In this document: positions 26,351 to 33,239 of the stretch, in pieces
Numbering within the stretch: position 1 is the stretch's first letter
Layout of the letters: every line of letters begins with the position of its first letter
Assembly: GCF_900142575.1 (NCBI RefSeq)
Contig: NZ_FRBI01000020.1
Coordinates: 1-64,000, forward strand
Direction of reading: 5' to 3'
Origin: Actinacidiphila paucisporea
GTDB lineage: Bacteria > Actinomycetota > Actinomycetes > Streptomycetales > Streptomycetaceae
DNA length: 64,000 nucleotides
The notes under the pieces: generated by a model
What the model saw: only the letters and a program-made list of their open reading frames with translations
Databases searched by the model: none
Told to the model about the DNA's origin: nothing
Position numbers and translations under genes: made by a program

Positions 26351-26388
26351 CAGGCTGAAGATAATCAGGACCATTATTGCGTAGCCTG
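26351..26388. promoter_or_regulatory. Nested dyad in the divergent promoter region
   Basis: The 26206-26428 gap between divergent operons is locally A/T-richer than its surroundings. It contains nested inverted repeats on almost the same centre: CAGGCT/AGCCTG (26351-26356, 26383-26388) around ATAAT/ATTAT (26361-26365, 26373-26377). It lies 41-78 bp upstream of the ACP start and is a candidate binding site for one of the local response regulators. Inference only. Confidence 0.4.
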
Positions 26389-26428
26389 AGTTGCCGGGTT
26401 CGTAGCCGAAATGCGAAGGGGAATCGCT

Positions 26429-26677
26429 GTGTCGACATTCACAATTAGTGAGCTCATGGAGATCCTGGTCGTGAAAGCCGGGTTGCCGCGGTCCGCGGTC
26501 ACCGCCGACCCGAGTGCCACGCTCAGCGACGTCGACCTGGACTCGCTGGCGCAACTGCAGGTCAAGGCGGAGATCGAGGACCGCTACGGTATCGAGTTGG
26601 ACGACGAGCATGCGAACGCGACCTTCGGTGAGCTAGTGACGCTGGTCAACGAGGAACTGAGCGAGCGGGCACGATGA
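26429..26677 (+). CDS. Type II PKS acyl carrier protein
   Basis: An 82-residue carrier protein with phosphopantetheine Ser39 in DVDLDSLAQLQVK. The following helix and the conserved YGIELDDEHANATFGELV are typical of aromatic (Act/Tcm-type) ACPs. GTG 26429 fits the family N-terminus (STFTISELMEIL) and has AAGGGGA 6 nt upstream; ATG 26411 would add six residues. It precedes and overlaps the KS gene, whereas KS-CLF-ACP is the usual order. Confidence 0.93.
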   Translation: MSTFTISELMEILVVKAGLPRSAVTADPSATLSDVDLDSLAQLQVKAEIEDRYGIELDDEHANATFGELVTLVNEELSERAR

Positions 26678-27939
26678 GCGGCCGGCGGCGCATCGTGGTC
26701 ACCGGGATCGGCGTGGTCGCGCCCGGTGGCGCCACGCGGAAGGCGTTCTGGCAGCTGATCACCGACGGGCGCACCGCGACCCGCCGGATCTCGCTGTTCA
26801 ACCCGGCGCAGTTCCGCTCCCAACTGGCCGCCGAGGTCGACTTCGACCCGCTGGCCGCGGGTCTGACCCGGCAGGAGGTCTTCCGCAACGACCGTTCCGT
26901 CCAGTTCGCGCTGGTCGCCGCCGACGAGGCGATGGCCGACTCGGGCCTGGACCTGGACGGCGGATTCGACCACGACCGGATGGCGGTGTGCCTGGGCAGC
27001 GCGGTCGGCGCGAGCACCCGCCTGGAGGACGAGTACGTGGTGGCCAGCGACGGCGGCCGGAACTGGCTGGTCGAGCCGGAGTTCGCCTCCGACTTCCTCT
27101 ACCAGGCGTGGGTGCCCAGCAGCATGGCCGCCGAGGTCGCCTACCGGTACGGCGCGCACGGACCGGCCTCGGTGGTCTCCACCGGCTGCACCTCGGGCAT
27201 CGACGCGATCGGCCAGGCGTACCAGCTGATCCAGGACGACATGGCCGACATCATGATCGCCGGTGCGAGCGACGCGCCCATCACGCCGATCTCGATCGCC
27301 TGCTTCGACGCCATCGGCGCCACCAGCACCCGCAACGACGACCCCGAGCACGCCTCCCGCCCGTTCGACGCGACCCGCGACGGGTTCGTGATGGGCGAGG
27401 GATCGGCCGTGCTCATCCTCGAGGAGTACGAGCACGCCCGCCGGCGGGACGCGCACATCTACGCGGAGATCCTCGGCTACGCCAACCGGTGCAACGCCTT
27501 CCACATGACCGGGCTGCGCCCCGACGGCCTGGAGATGGCCGCCGCGATCGGCAGCGCGCTCGACCAGGCCCGGCTCGACCCCACCGCACTGGACTACGTC
27601 AACGCGCACGGCTCGGGCACCAAGCAGAACGACCGGCACGAGACCGCCGCCATCAAGCGCAGCCTGGGCGCGCACGCCTTCCAGGTGCCGGTCAGCTCGA
27701 TCAAGTCCATGGTCGGGCACTCCCTCGGCGCGATCGGCTCCATCGAAGTAGCCGCCACCGCGCTGGCCATCGAGCACAACGTCGTGCCGCCCACCGCCAA
27801 CTACGCCCACCCCGATCCGCTGTGCGACCTGGACTACGTGCCCAACACCGCACGCGACCACCGGGTCGACGCCGCGCTGTCGGTCGGCAGCGGCTTCGGC
27901 GGCTTCCAGTCGGCCATCGTGCTGGCCGGGGTCCGCTGA
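26674..27939 (+). CDS. Type II PKS ketosynthase alpha
   Basis: 421 residues. This is the condensing subunit, with catalytic C172 in VSTGCTSGID, His in NAHGSGTKQNDRHE and His in MVGHSLGAIGS, all as in aromatic-type KS-alpha. It should form an obligate heterodimer with the next gene product and extend an ACP-bound chain with malonyl units. ATGA overlap with the ACP gene and TGATG overlap with the CLF gene make a coupled three-gene unit. No type II ketoreductase or aromatase gene is seen in the window. Confidence 0.96.
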   Translation: MSGRRRIVVTGIGVVAPGGATRKAFWQLITDGRTATRRISLFNPAQFRSQLAAEVDFDPLAAGLTRQEVFRNDRSVQFALVAADEAMADSGLDLDGGFDHDRMAVCLGSAVGASTRLEDEYVVASDGGRNWLVEPEFASDFLYQAWVPSSMAAEVAYRYGAHGPASVVSTGCTSGIDAIGQAYQLIQDDMADIMIAGASDAPITPISIACFDAIGATSTRNDDPEHASRPFDATRDGFVMGEGSAVLILEEYEHARRRDAHIYAEILGYANRCNAFHMTGLRPDGLEMAAAIGSALDQARLDPTALDYVNAHGSGTKQNDRHETAAIKRSLGAHAFQVPVSSIKSMVGHSLGAIGSIEVAATALAIEHNVVPPTANYAHPDPLCDLDYVPNTARDHRVDAALSVGSGFGGFQSAIVLAGVR

Positions 27940-29207
27940 TGGCCGCCGTGATCACCGGGATCGGCGTCGTCGCGCCGACCGGCATCGGCGCGGCCGAGCA
28001 CTGGCGCGCGACCCTGGCCGGTGAGCTGGCGGTGCGCCCCATCGAGGCCTTCGACGCCGGCCGCTACGCCACCACGCTGGCCGGCCAGGTGCCCGGTTTC
28101 GACGTGGCCGAGCACGTACCCGACCGGCTGGCGATCCAGACCGACCGGTGGACCTGGCTGGCCTTCGCCGCGACCGGTATGGCCCTCGACGACGCGGGCT
28201 ACGACCCGTCCGCCCACGACCCGTACGCCACGTCGGTGATCCTCGGCAGCGGCTCCGGCGGCAACGAATTCGGCCAGCGGGAGATCCAGGCGCTGTGGAG
28301 CCGGGGCCGCAAGGCGGTCGGCGTCTACCAGTCCATCGCCTGGTTCTACGCCGCGAGCACCGGCCAACTGGCCATCCACCACGGCGCCAAGGGGCCGTGC
28401 GGCGTGCTGGTCTCCGACGCCGCGTCGGGCCTCGACAGCCTCGGCTGGGCCGACCGGGCGATCAGACGCGGCACCGGCGCCGTGCTGGCCGGCGGCACCG
28501 AGGCCCCGATCGCCCCCTACGCGCTGACCGCCCAGATGGCCGGCGGCCGGCTGTCCACCGCGACCGACCCGAGGGCCGGCTACAAGCCGTTCGACCGGGC
28601 GGCCAACGGCCACCTGCCCGGCGAGGGCGGCGCGGTGCTCGTGGTGGAGGACGAGTCCGCCGCGCGTGCCCGGTCGGCGCCGGCCGGCTACGGCGTCATC
28701 GCCGGCTACGCGGCCACCCAGGACGCGCACCACTACCGGGACACCGCGCAGGACGGGCGGCAGTACGCCCGAGCGATCGACCTGGCGCTGCGACGGGCCG
28801 GCGTACGGCCCGACGAGGTGGACCTGGTGCTCGCCGACGGCGCCGGCCGTCCGGACGCCGACGCCGCGGAAGCGGCGGCGCTGTGCTCGGTGTTCGGCCC
28901 ACACGGGGTCCCGGTCACCGCGCCGCAGGGCCTGGTGGGCCGGCTGCTGGCCGGGGGCTCCGCGCTCAACGTGGCAACGGCGCTGCTGGCGATGCGGGCC
29001 GGCGTCATCCCGCCGGTGGGCAACCTGGACGACCCCGACCCGGCCTACGGTCTCGACCTGGTGCGCGAACCGCGCGAACGCAAGCTCGGCACCGTGCTGG
29101 TGACCGCGCGCGGCCAGGGCGGATTCAACAGCGCGCTGGTGCTGCGCACCCCCACCGCGCAGGGCGCGCAGCAGCTCACGCCGGGGGTGCCAGAAGGCGG
29201 CAGATAG
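27939..29207 (+). CDS. Type II PKS chain length factor (KS beta)
   Basis: 422 residues, thiolase fold like its partner but without the catalytic Cys. The site reads LVSDAASGLD, so Ala161 stands where the KS has Cys and where classical aromatic CLFs have Gln. The catalytic His motifs are also lost (ADGAGRPDADAAEA, APQGLVGRLLAGG). CLFs set chain length through the cavity at the dimer interface. It closes the ACP-KS-CLF unit; a hairpin at 29251 follows. Confidence 0.94.
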   Translation: MAAVITGIGVVAPTGIGAAEHWRATLAGELAVRPIEAFDAGRYATTLAGQVPGFDVAEHVPDRLAIQTDRWTWLAFAATGMALDDAGYDPSAHDPYATSVILGSGSGGNEFGQREIQALWSRGRKAVGVYQSIAWFYAASTGQLAIHHGAKGPCGVLVSDAASGLDSLGWADRAIRRGTGAVLAGGTEAPIAPYALTAQMAGGRLSTATDPRAGYKPFDRAANGHLPGEGGAVLVVEDESAARARSAPAGYGVIAGYAATQDAHHYRDTAQDGRQYARAIDLALRRAGVRPDEVDLVLADGAGRPDADAAEAAALCSVFGPHGVPVTAPQGLVGRLLAGGSALNVATALLAMRAGVIPPVGNLDDPDPAYGLDLVREPRERKLGTVLVTARGQGGFNSALVLRTPTAQGAQQLTPGVPEGGR

Positions 29208-29250
29208 CGAGTACCCCCACGACTGACCGGGGGCGGGGCCGTGACATGAC

Positions 29251-29304
29251 GTGGCCGCGCGGGCTTTCTTCGAGTGCGAACAAGAAGGGTGCCCGCGCGG
29301 CCAC
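29251..29304 (+). terminator. Strong hairpin after the minimal PKS genes
   Basis: A 14-bp perfect stem (29251-29264 with 29291-29304) can be extended at the base by TGAC/GTCA across a bulged C. The 26-nt loop can itself pair TTCTT with AAGAA. There is no U-tract. It probably ends or attenuates the ACP-KS-CLF transcript. The rest of 29208-29540 shows no gene. Confidence 0.65.
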
Positions 29305-29540
29305 CGTCATGCCACGGCACCGCGCCCGTCCCCTCCCGCGACTCCGCTCGGAGCCCGGGGCCGCTGTCCGCACTACGGCGGACAGCGGCCCGGACGTACC
29401 GATATTCGGTGCGCTTGGCGCTGACTATAGGGGAGCGTACGGACGCCGGTTACGCGAGTGCGCGGCGGGGAGAGCCAACTGGTGGCGGTGATGTCTGCCC
29501 CACAAATCCACAGATGGTTTATCACTCTGCGGGGGTCTCG

Positions 29541-30236
29541 ATGGATATTGTCCGTGGTTTAGACGATTTGTTGCCGGTCGCAGTTTGTGGTGGTCCTGGC
29601 GTGTACCGGGCAGGCATGATGACCGTACTGCGGGGTATACAGGGGATAGATGTGGTGGTCGAATTCGACACCGCGAGTTATAATCCCGGTTTGCTGAAGG
29701 AGCATCAGCCGCGCGTGTTGCTGATGGACCTCGACAGCTTCGACATCGAGGAGCTGCTGGCGAGGCAGCTGGTGAGCCGGACCGCCGAGGAGTCGGTGAA
29801 GGTGCTCGCCCTGTCCGCCAACCTCGATCCGGGCACGGCGCTCAAGGTACTCCTCGGGGGCGCCCAGGGCTTCCTGCACAAGGACACGCCGGTGCAGGGG
29901 CTCGTGGACGCGATCCGGGCCGTCGACCGGGGCGGCGTGGCCCTGGACCCGCAGGTGGCCAGCGAACTGGTGACCGCACTGCGCTTCAGCGGACCTTCGG
30001 GAGTGCCGGCCGGGCCGGGCAACGGGGTGAAGCTCACCCCGCGGCAACGGCAGATCCTCGGCCTGATCGGCCACGGGTTGACCAACGTGGAGATCGCCGA
30101 CCAGCTCCAGCTGGGCAGGCCCACGGTCAAGACGCACATCTCCTCGCTGCTGCGCACCCTCGACCTGCGCGATCGGACGCAACTGGCGGTATACGCCTGT
30201 ACGCACGGATTCCGGGCGCACGCGGCGGTTCCCTGA
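29541..30236 (+). CDS. LuxR-type regulator with atypical receiver domain
   Basis: 231 residues. The N-terminal domain keeps the fold and D63 (VLLMDLDS) plus Lys in GFLHKDTP, but the acidic pair that binds Mg2+ is replaced by G17-G18 (VAVCGGPGVYRAGM), so normal aspartyl phosphorylation is unlikely. The C-terminal HTH (TPRQRQILGLIGHGLTNVEIADQLQLGRPTVKTHISSLLRTL) is intact. Atypical response regulators in antibiotic clusters often act as pathway switches, some binding end products. The start ATG 29541 is a choice; ATG 29514 is in frame. It is framed by a hairpin upstream and a terminator downstream, so it is likely monocistronic. Confidence 0.9.
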   Translation: MDIVRGLDDLLPVAVCGGPGVYRAGMMTVLRGIQGIDVVVEFDTASYNPGLLKEHQPRVLLMDLDSFDIEELLARQLVSRTAEESVKVLALSANLDPGTALKVLLGGAQGFLHKDTPVQGLVDAIRAVDRGGVALDPQVASELVTALRFSGPSGVPAGPGNGVKLTPRQRQILGLIGHGLTNVEIADQLQLGRPTVKTHISSLLRTLDLRDRTQLAVYACTHGFRAHAAVP

Positions 30237-30259
30237 CCCCAGGGGGAATGACCGCTTGA

Positions 30260-30300
30260 CGGGCCGGCGGGCCTTGCCCGCCGGCCCGCTTTCTTTTTCT
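30260..30300 (+). terminator. Intrinsic terminator with T-rich tail
   Basis: A 13-bp perfect stem (30260-30272 with 30276-30288), CTT loop, followed by CTTTCTTTTTCTT. This is the most canonical intrinsic terminator in the window and isolates the regulator gene from the long operon that begins at 30411. Confidence 0.92.
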
Positions 30301-30311
30301 TCGCCGACCGG

Positions 30312-30336
30312 CCCGCTGCGGGTTCCCCGCAGCGGG
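30312..30336 (+). terminator. Second hairpin downstream of the terminator
   Basis: CCCGCTGCGGG and CCCGCAGCGGG form an 11-bp perfect stem with a TTC loop 24 bp after the first terminator's stem and 74 bp before the cupin-ABM start. It may be a tandem terminator or a structured leader of the next transcript. Confidence 0.55.
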
Positions 30337-30410
30337 TTGCGGAATAACCGCCGATATTTCGCGGCAGATTTCCGATGCGATACCGCGGGGCCGTCGGACA
30401 TGATTCACCT

Positions 30411-31142
30411 ATGAGTGATTCACAGGTGAGCCGAATCCGCGCCGATGAGATAGAGCCCTATCGGAAACGCGGCGGCCAGTTGCGTATGGTCCTGCATCCC
30501 GGTTCCGTGGGCAGCCGATCCGGCTATATGGGCACGGCCGTTCTCCAGCCCGGTGAACACGTGGTGGAGCATTTCCACCCCTATTCCGAGGAATTCCTCT
30601 TCGTCATCAGCGGCGATCTGGTCCTCGAAGTCGAGGGCGAGAACTGGACACTGGCGGCCGGCGAGGGCATCTACGTGCCCATCGGCAAGCGGCACCGGCT
30701 GCGCAATGTCGGCACGACCGAGTCGCTGACCGTCTACCACATCGGCCCGCTCGCGCCCGACCCGTCGCTGGCGCACGTGGACACCGAGGTCCTCGGCGAG
30801 GCGGCGGAGGTCGAGGAGGCGGACGGCGCGGCGGGCACCGCCCGCGTCCTGTTCATGATGAAGGTCGATGAGGACAGGCGGGAGGAGTTCCTCGCCGCCT
30901 ACGAGAAGGTCCGCTTCAGTGTCGCGGCGACCCCCGGCCACATCCGCGACCAGATCTGCCAGGCGCCCGACGATCCGCGGAGCTGGCTGATCGTCAGCGA
31001 GTGGACCACCCTCGTGGACTTCTTCACCTGGGAGAAGTCCGAGAGCCACAAGGAAATCGTCCGGCCGATGCGGGACTGCTACTCCGACCCGGAGTTCCGC
31101 AGTTTCACCGTGGTCGCCGAGACGTTGGCGACGTGGTCATGA
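30411..31142 (+). CDS. Cupin-ABM (SchA/CurD-like) fusion protein, polyketide tailoring
   Basis: 243 residues in two parts. Residues about 25-115 are a cupin with the metal-type motif HVVEHFHPYSEEFLFVISG and a second motif around GEGIYVPIGKRHRLRN. Residues about 140-240 are an antibiotic-biosynthesis-monooxygenase/SchA-CurD-like ferredoxin fold (VLFMMKVDEDRREEFLAAYEKVRF...). In spore-pigment and tetracenomycin-type clusters such cupin and ABM-type proteins are separate genes that assist cyclisation or oxidation of aromatic polyketides; here they are fused. ATG 30411 lacks a clear ribosome site; ATG 30375 is in frame. It begins a chain of coupled genes to 49453. Confidence 0.85.
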   Translation: MSDSQVSRIRADEIEPYRKRGGQLRMVLHPGSVGSRSGYMGTAVLQPGEHVVEHFHPYSEEFLFVISGDLVLEVEGENWTLAAGEGIYVPIGKRHRLRNVGTTESLTVYHIGPLAPDPSLAHVDTEVLGEAAEVEEADGAAGTARVLFMMKVDEDRREEFLAAYEKVRFSVAATPGHIRDQICQAPDDPRSWLIVSEWTTLVDFFTWEKSESHKEIVRPMRDCYSDPEFRSFTVVAETLATWS

Positions 31143-31477
31143 GCACCATTTCCGCCGAGGAACGGCTGATGACCTACATCAACGTCTTCCACTGCAAGCC
31201 GGAGAACCAGCAGGCGCTGTCCACCGCCATCCGCAAGGAGACGGACGAGATCGTCCGGCACATGCCCGGTTTCATCTCCGCCAACGTGCACTGCAGCGTC
31301 GACGGGACCCGGGTGACGAACTACGCCCAGTGGAGCGAGCTGACGGCCTTCCAGGAGCACATCCGCAGCGAGGCGGGCCGCGCGCTGATCCTCGAACTGC
31401 ACAAATACGCCGACAACGTGGACGTACACGTCTACCAGGTCGACTGGATCGTATCCGGCGAAAGGGAACTGACATGA
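31139..31477 (+). CDS. ABM-domain monooxygenase (TcmH/ActVA-Orf6-like)
   Basis: 112 residues, single ferredoxin-like ABM domain: TYINVFHCKPENQQALSTAI, then MPGFISANVHCSVDGTRVTNYAQWSELTAFQEHI. Relatives are cofactor-free oxygenases that turn anthrone-type intermediates into quinones. Coupled by ATGA on both sides. ATG 31169 is a possible internal start. Confidence 0.85.
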   Translation: MSTISAEERLMTYINVFHCKPENQQALSTAIRKETDEIVRHMPGFISANVHCSVDGTRVTNYAQWSELTAFQEHIRSEAGRALILELHKYADNVDVHVYQVDWIVSGERELT

Positions 31478-31863
31478 AGACCGCCCGGGAACTCTGGGAG
31501 GCCGTGTACGCCGCGGTCGAGGCCGAGAACCACTTCGCCTTCTACGAACTGTGCGACGCGGAGATGGACATCCGCACCGCGAGTCAGAGCAAGATCGGCC
31601 CGAAGGCCCTCGCCGGGATGTTCACGCAGCAGCGCGGGCTGTACGCGCAGCTGGAGCACACCGTCGACGGCACCATCGAGTCCGCGGACGGCTCCGCGTT
31701 GTCGGTCGAGTTGACGCTGTCCGGCGTGCCCAAGGGCACCGACGAGCGGTTGACCTGGAACGTCGTGGAGACGATACGGGCCGACGCCGGCCGCATCGTG
31801 TCCTGGCACGCCATGCTCGACCGCGCGGGACTGGTCCAGCGGATCCGCGCGCTCCAGGGATGA
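31474..31863 (+). CDS. SnoaL-like (NTF2-fold) polyketide cyclase/hydroxylase-type protein
   Basis: 129 residues of the cone-shaped NTF2/SnoaL-like fold. The N-terminal helices (TARELWEAVYAAVEAENHFAFYELC), the DIRTAS strand and the terminal RIVSWHAMLDRAGLVQRI are visible. Family members in aromatic polyketide clusters act as cyclases or, in some cases, monooxygenases. Only moderately similar to classical SnoaL. ATGA-coupled at both ends. Confidence 0.72.
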   Translation: MKTARELWEAVYAAVEAENHFAFYELCDAEMDIRTASQSKIGPKALAGMFTQQRGLYAQLEHTVDGTIESADGSALSVELTLSGVPKGTDERLTWNVVETIRADAGRIVSWHAMLDRAGLVQRIRALQG

Positions 31864-32768
31864 CCGCCATGCCGGTCGGGATTCCCGTGCGCCAGGAGGT
31901 CGAGGTCGCCGACGGCGTCGTCGCGGTGGTCAACGGCGACGGCAGCGCGGGCCTGTCCAACAGCGTGCTGCTGCTCGGCGGCCCGGCCACCGTGATCGAC
32001 ACGATGCTGCTGCCGGAGATGGCGGACGCCGTCGTGGCGGCGCTGAGCCGCCGGGGCCGCACCGCGGAACTGGTCGTCAACACCCACATCCACACCGACC
32101 ACATCGGCGGGAACGTCCTGTTCGACAAGGTCCCGATCATCGCCCATCCGCGCACGGTGGCCGGGATGCGCAAGATGATCGGCGAGCCGGGACTGCCCGC
32201 GCTGCTCGCCAAGGTGATGCCCGCCTTCGCGGACCGGCTCGGCGGCTGGGACAGCGTGGCCGCGGAACCGGTGCCGCCGGCCGGCATCGAACGCGCACTG
32301 CCCGACGGCACGCGGGTGCTGGAGTTCACCGACGCCCACTCCGCCGCCGACCTCGCGGTGTGGCTGCCCGCCGAAAGGGTGCTGGTCAGCGGCGACCTGT
32401 GCTTCGCCGGCGTGACACCGCTTGCGGTGCACGGCCGGGTCGGCCGCTGGCGGGCGGCACTCGACCAGCTGATCGCGCTGGACCCCGGGGTCGTCCTGCC
32501 CGGTCACGGCAGGCCGGCCGGCATCGAGGCGCTGCGTGACCTGGCCGACTACTTCGACCGGGTGCTCGCAGCCGCCCGGGAGGCACACGCCGAGCGCCTG
32601 TCCGCGGAAGCGGTGTGGGCGCGGTTCGACCCGGGCCCCGCGGCGGGCTGGCTCGAACCGGAACGCACTCTCGTCAACATCCAGGTAGCCCTTTCCGAAA
32701 TCACCGGAAAACCATTCCAAGGAGAACATCGTGTCCAACAAGACCGTGGCCCGTCGCATTCTGGATGA
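31860..32768 (+). CDS. Metallo-beta-lactamase-fold hydrolase, possible cyclase/thioesterase
   Basis: 302 residues. It has the full metal site: NTHIHTDHIGG (HxHxDH), DAHSAADLAVW, SGDLCFAG and LPGHGRP. In aromatic type II pathways an MBL-fold protein (ActIV in actinorhodin) serves as second-ring cyclase and thioesterase, which fits this position among cyclase-type genes. Coupled upstream by ATGA; its last 38 bases overlap the next gene. Glyoxalase-like or other thioester hydrolase activity remains possible. Confidence 0.82.
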   Translation: MTAMPVGIPVRQEVEVADGVVAVVNGDGSAGLSNSVLLLGGPATVIDTMLLPEMADAVVAALSRRGRTAELVVNTHIHTDHIGGNVLFDKVPIIAHPRTVAGMRKMIGEPGLPALLAKVMPAFADRLGGWDSVAAEPVPPAGIERALPDGTRVLEFTDAHSAADLAVWLPAERVLVSGDLCFAGVTPLAVHGRVGRWRAALDQLIALDPGVVLPGHGRPAGIEALRDLADYFDRVLAAAREAHAERLSAEAVWARFDPGPAAGWLEPERTLVNIQVALSEITGKPFQGEHRVQQDRGPSHSG

Positions 32769-33177
32769 AGGATTCTCCCAGGGCAACGCCGACGTCCTGG
32801 ACGAGGTGATGAGCGAGGACTTCGTCAACCACAACGCGCCGCCCGGAATGGACACCAGCCGTGAGGGCGTCAAGTCGGTGATCCTGATCGAGCGACAGGG
32901 CTTTCCCGACCTGAAGGTCAACATCATCAACGAGTTCGAGGACGGCGAGTACGTCATCCAGCACGTCGAGCTGACCGGCACCCACAAGGGCGTCGTCTTC
33001 GGCGCCGAGCCGACCGGCCGCACCATCAGCTGGAACGAGATCCACATCGCCCGGGTCCGCGACGGCCGGGTGAGCGACCACTGGGCGTGCAACGACCTGC
33101 ACGTCCTGATGATGCAGCTGGGCAAGATGGCGCCGCCGGACACCTCCGCATTCCGCCGGGCGCCCGCCGCTTCCTGA
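32731..33177 (+). CDS. SnoaL-family polyketide cyclase
   Basis: 148 residues. It carries SnoaL ester-cyclase marks: ARRILDEGFSQGNADVLDEVMSEDFVNHNAP, FPDLKVNIINEFEDGEYVIQHVELTGTHKG, WNEIHIARVRDGRVSDHWACNDL. Classical members close the last ring of aromatic polyketides by an aldol reaction. GTG 32731 has AAGGAGA upstream within the MBL gene. The next gene, a type I PKS, starts 62 nt later with no terminator between them. Confidence 0.88.
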   Translation: MSNKTVARRILDEGFSQGNADVLDEVMSEDFVNHNAPPGMDTSREGVKSVILIERQGFPDLKVNIINEFEDGEYVIQHVELTGTHKGVVFGAEPTGRTISWNEIHIARVRDGRVSDHWACNDLHVLMMQLGKMAPPDTSAFRRAPAAS

Positions 33178-33239
33178 CCGGTAACCCGCGTCAGGCTTCC
33201 GGATTTCGGGGTTTCGGGATTTCGTCGAGGAGATGCATC

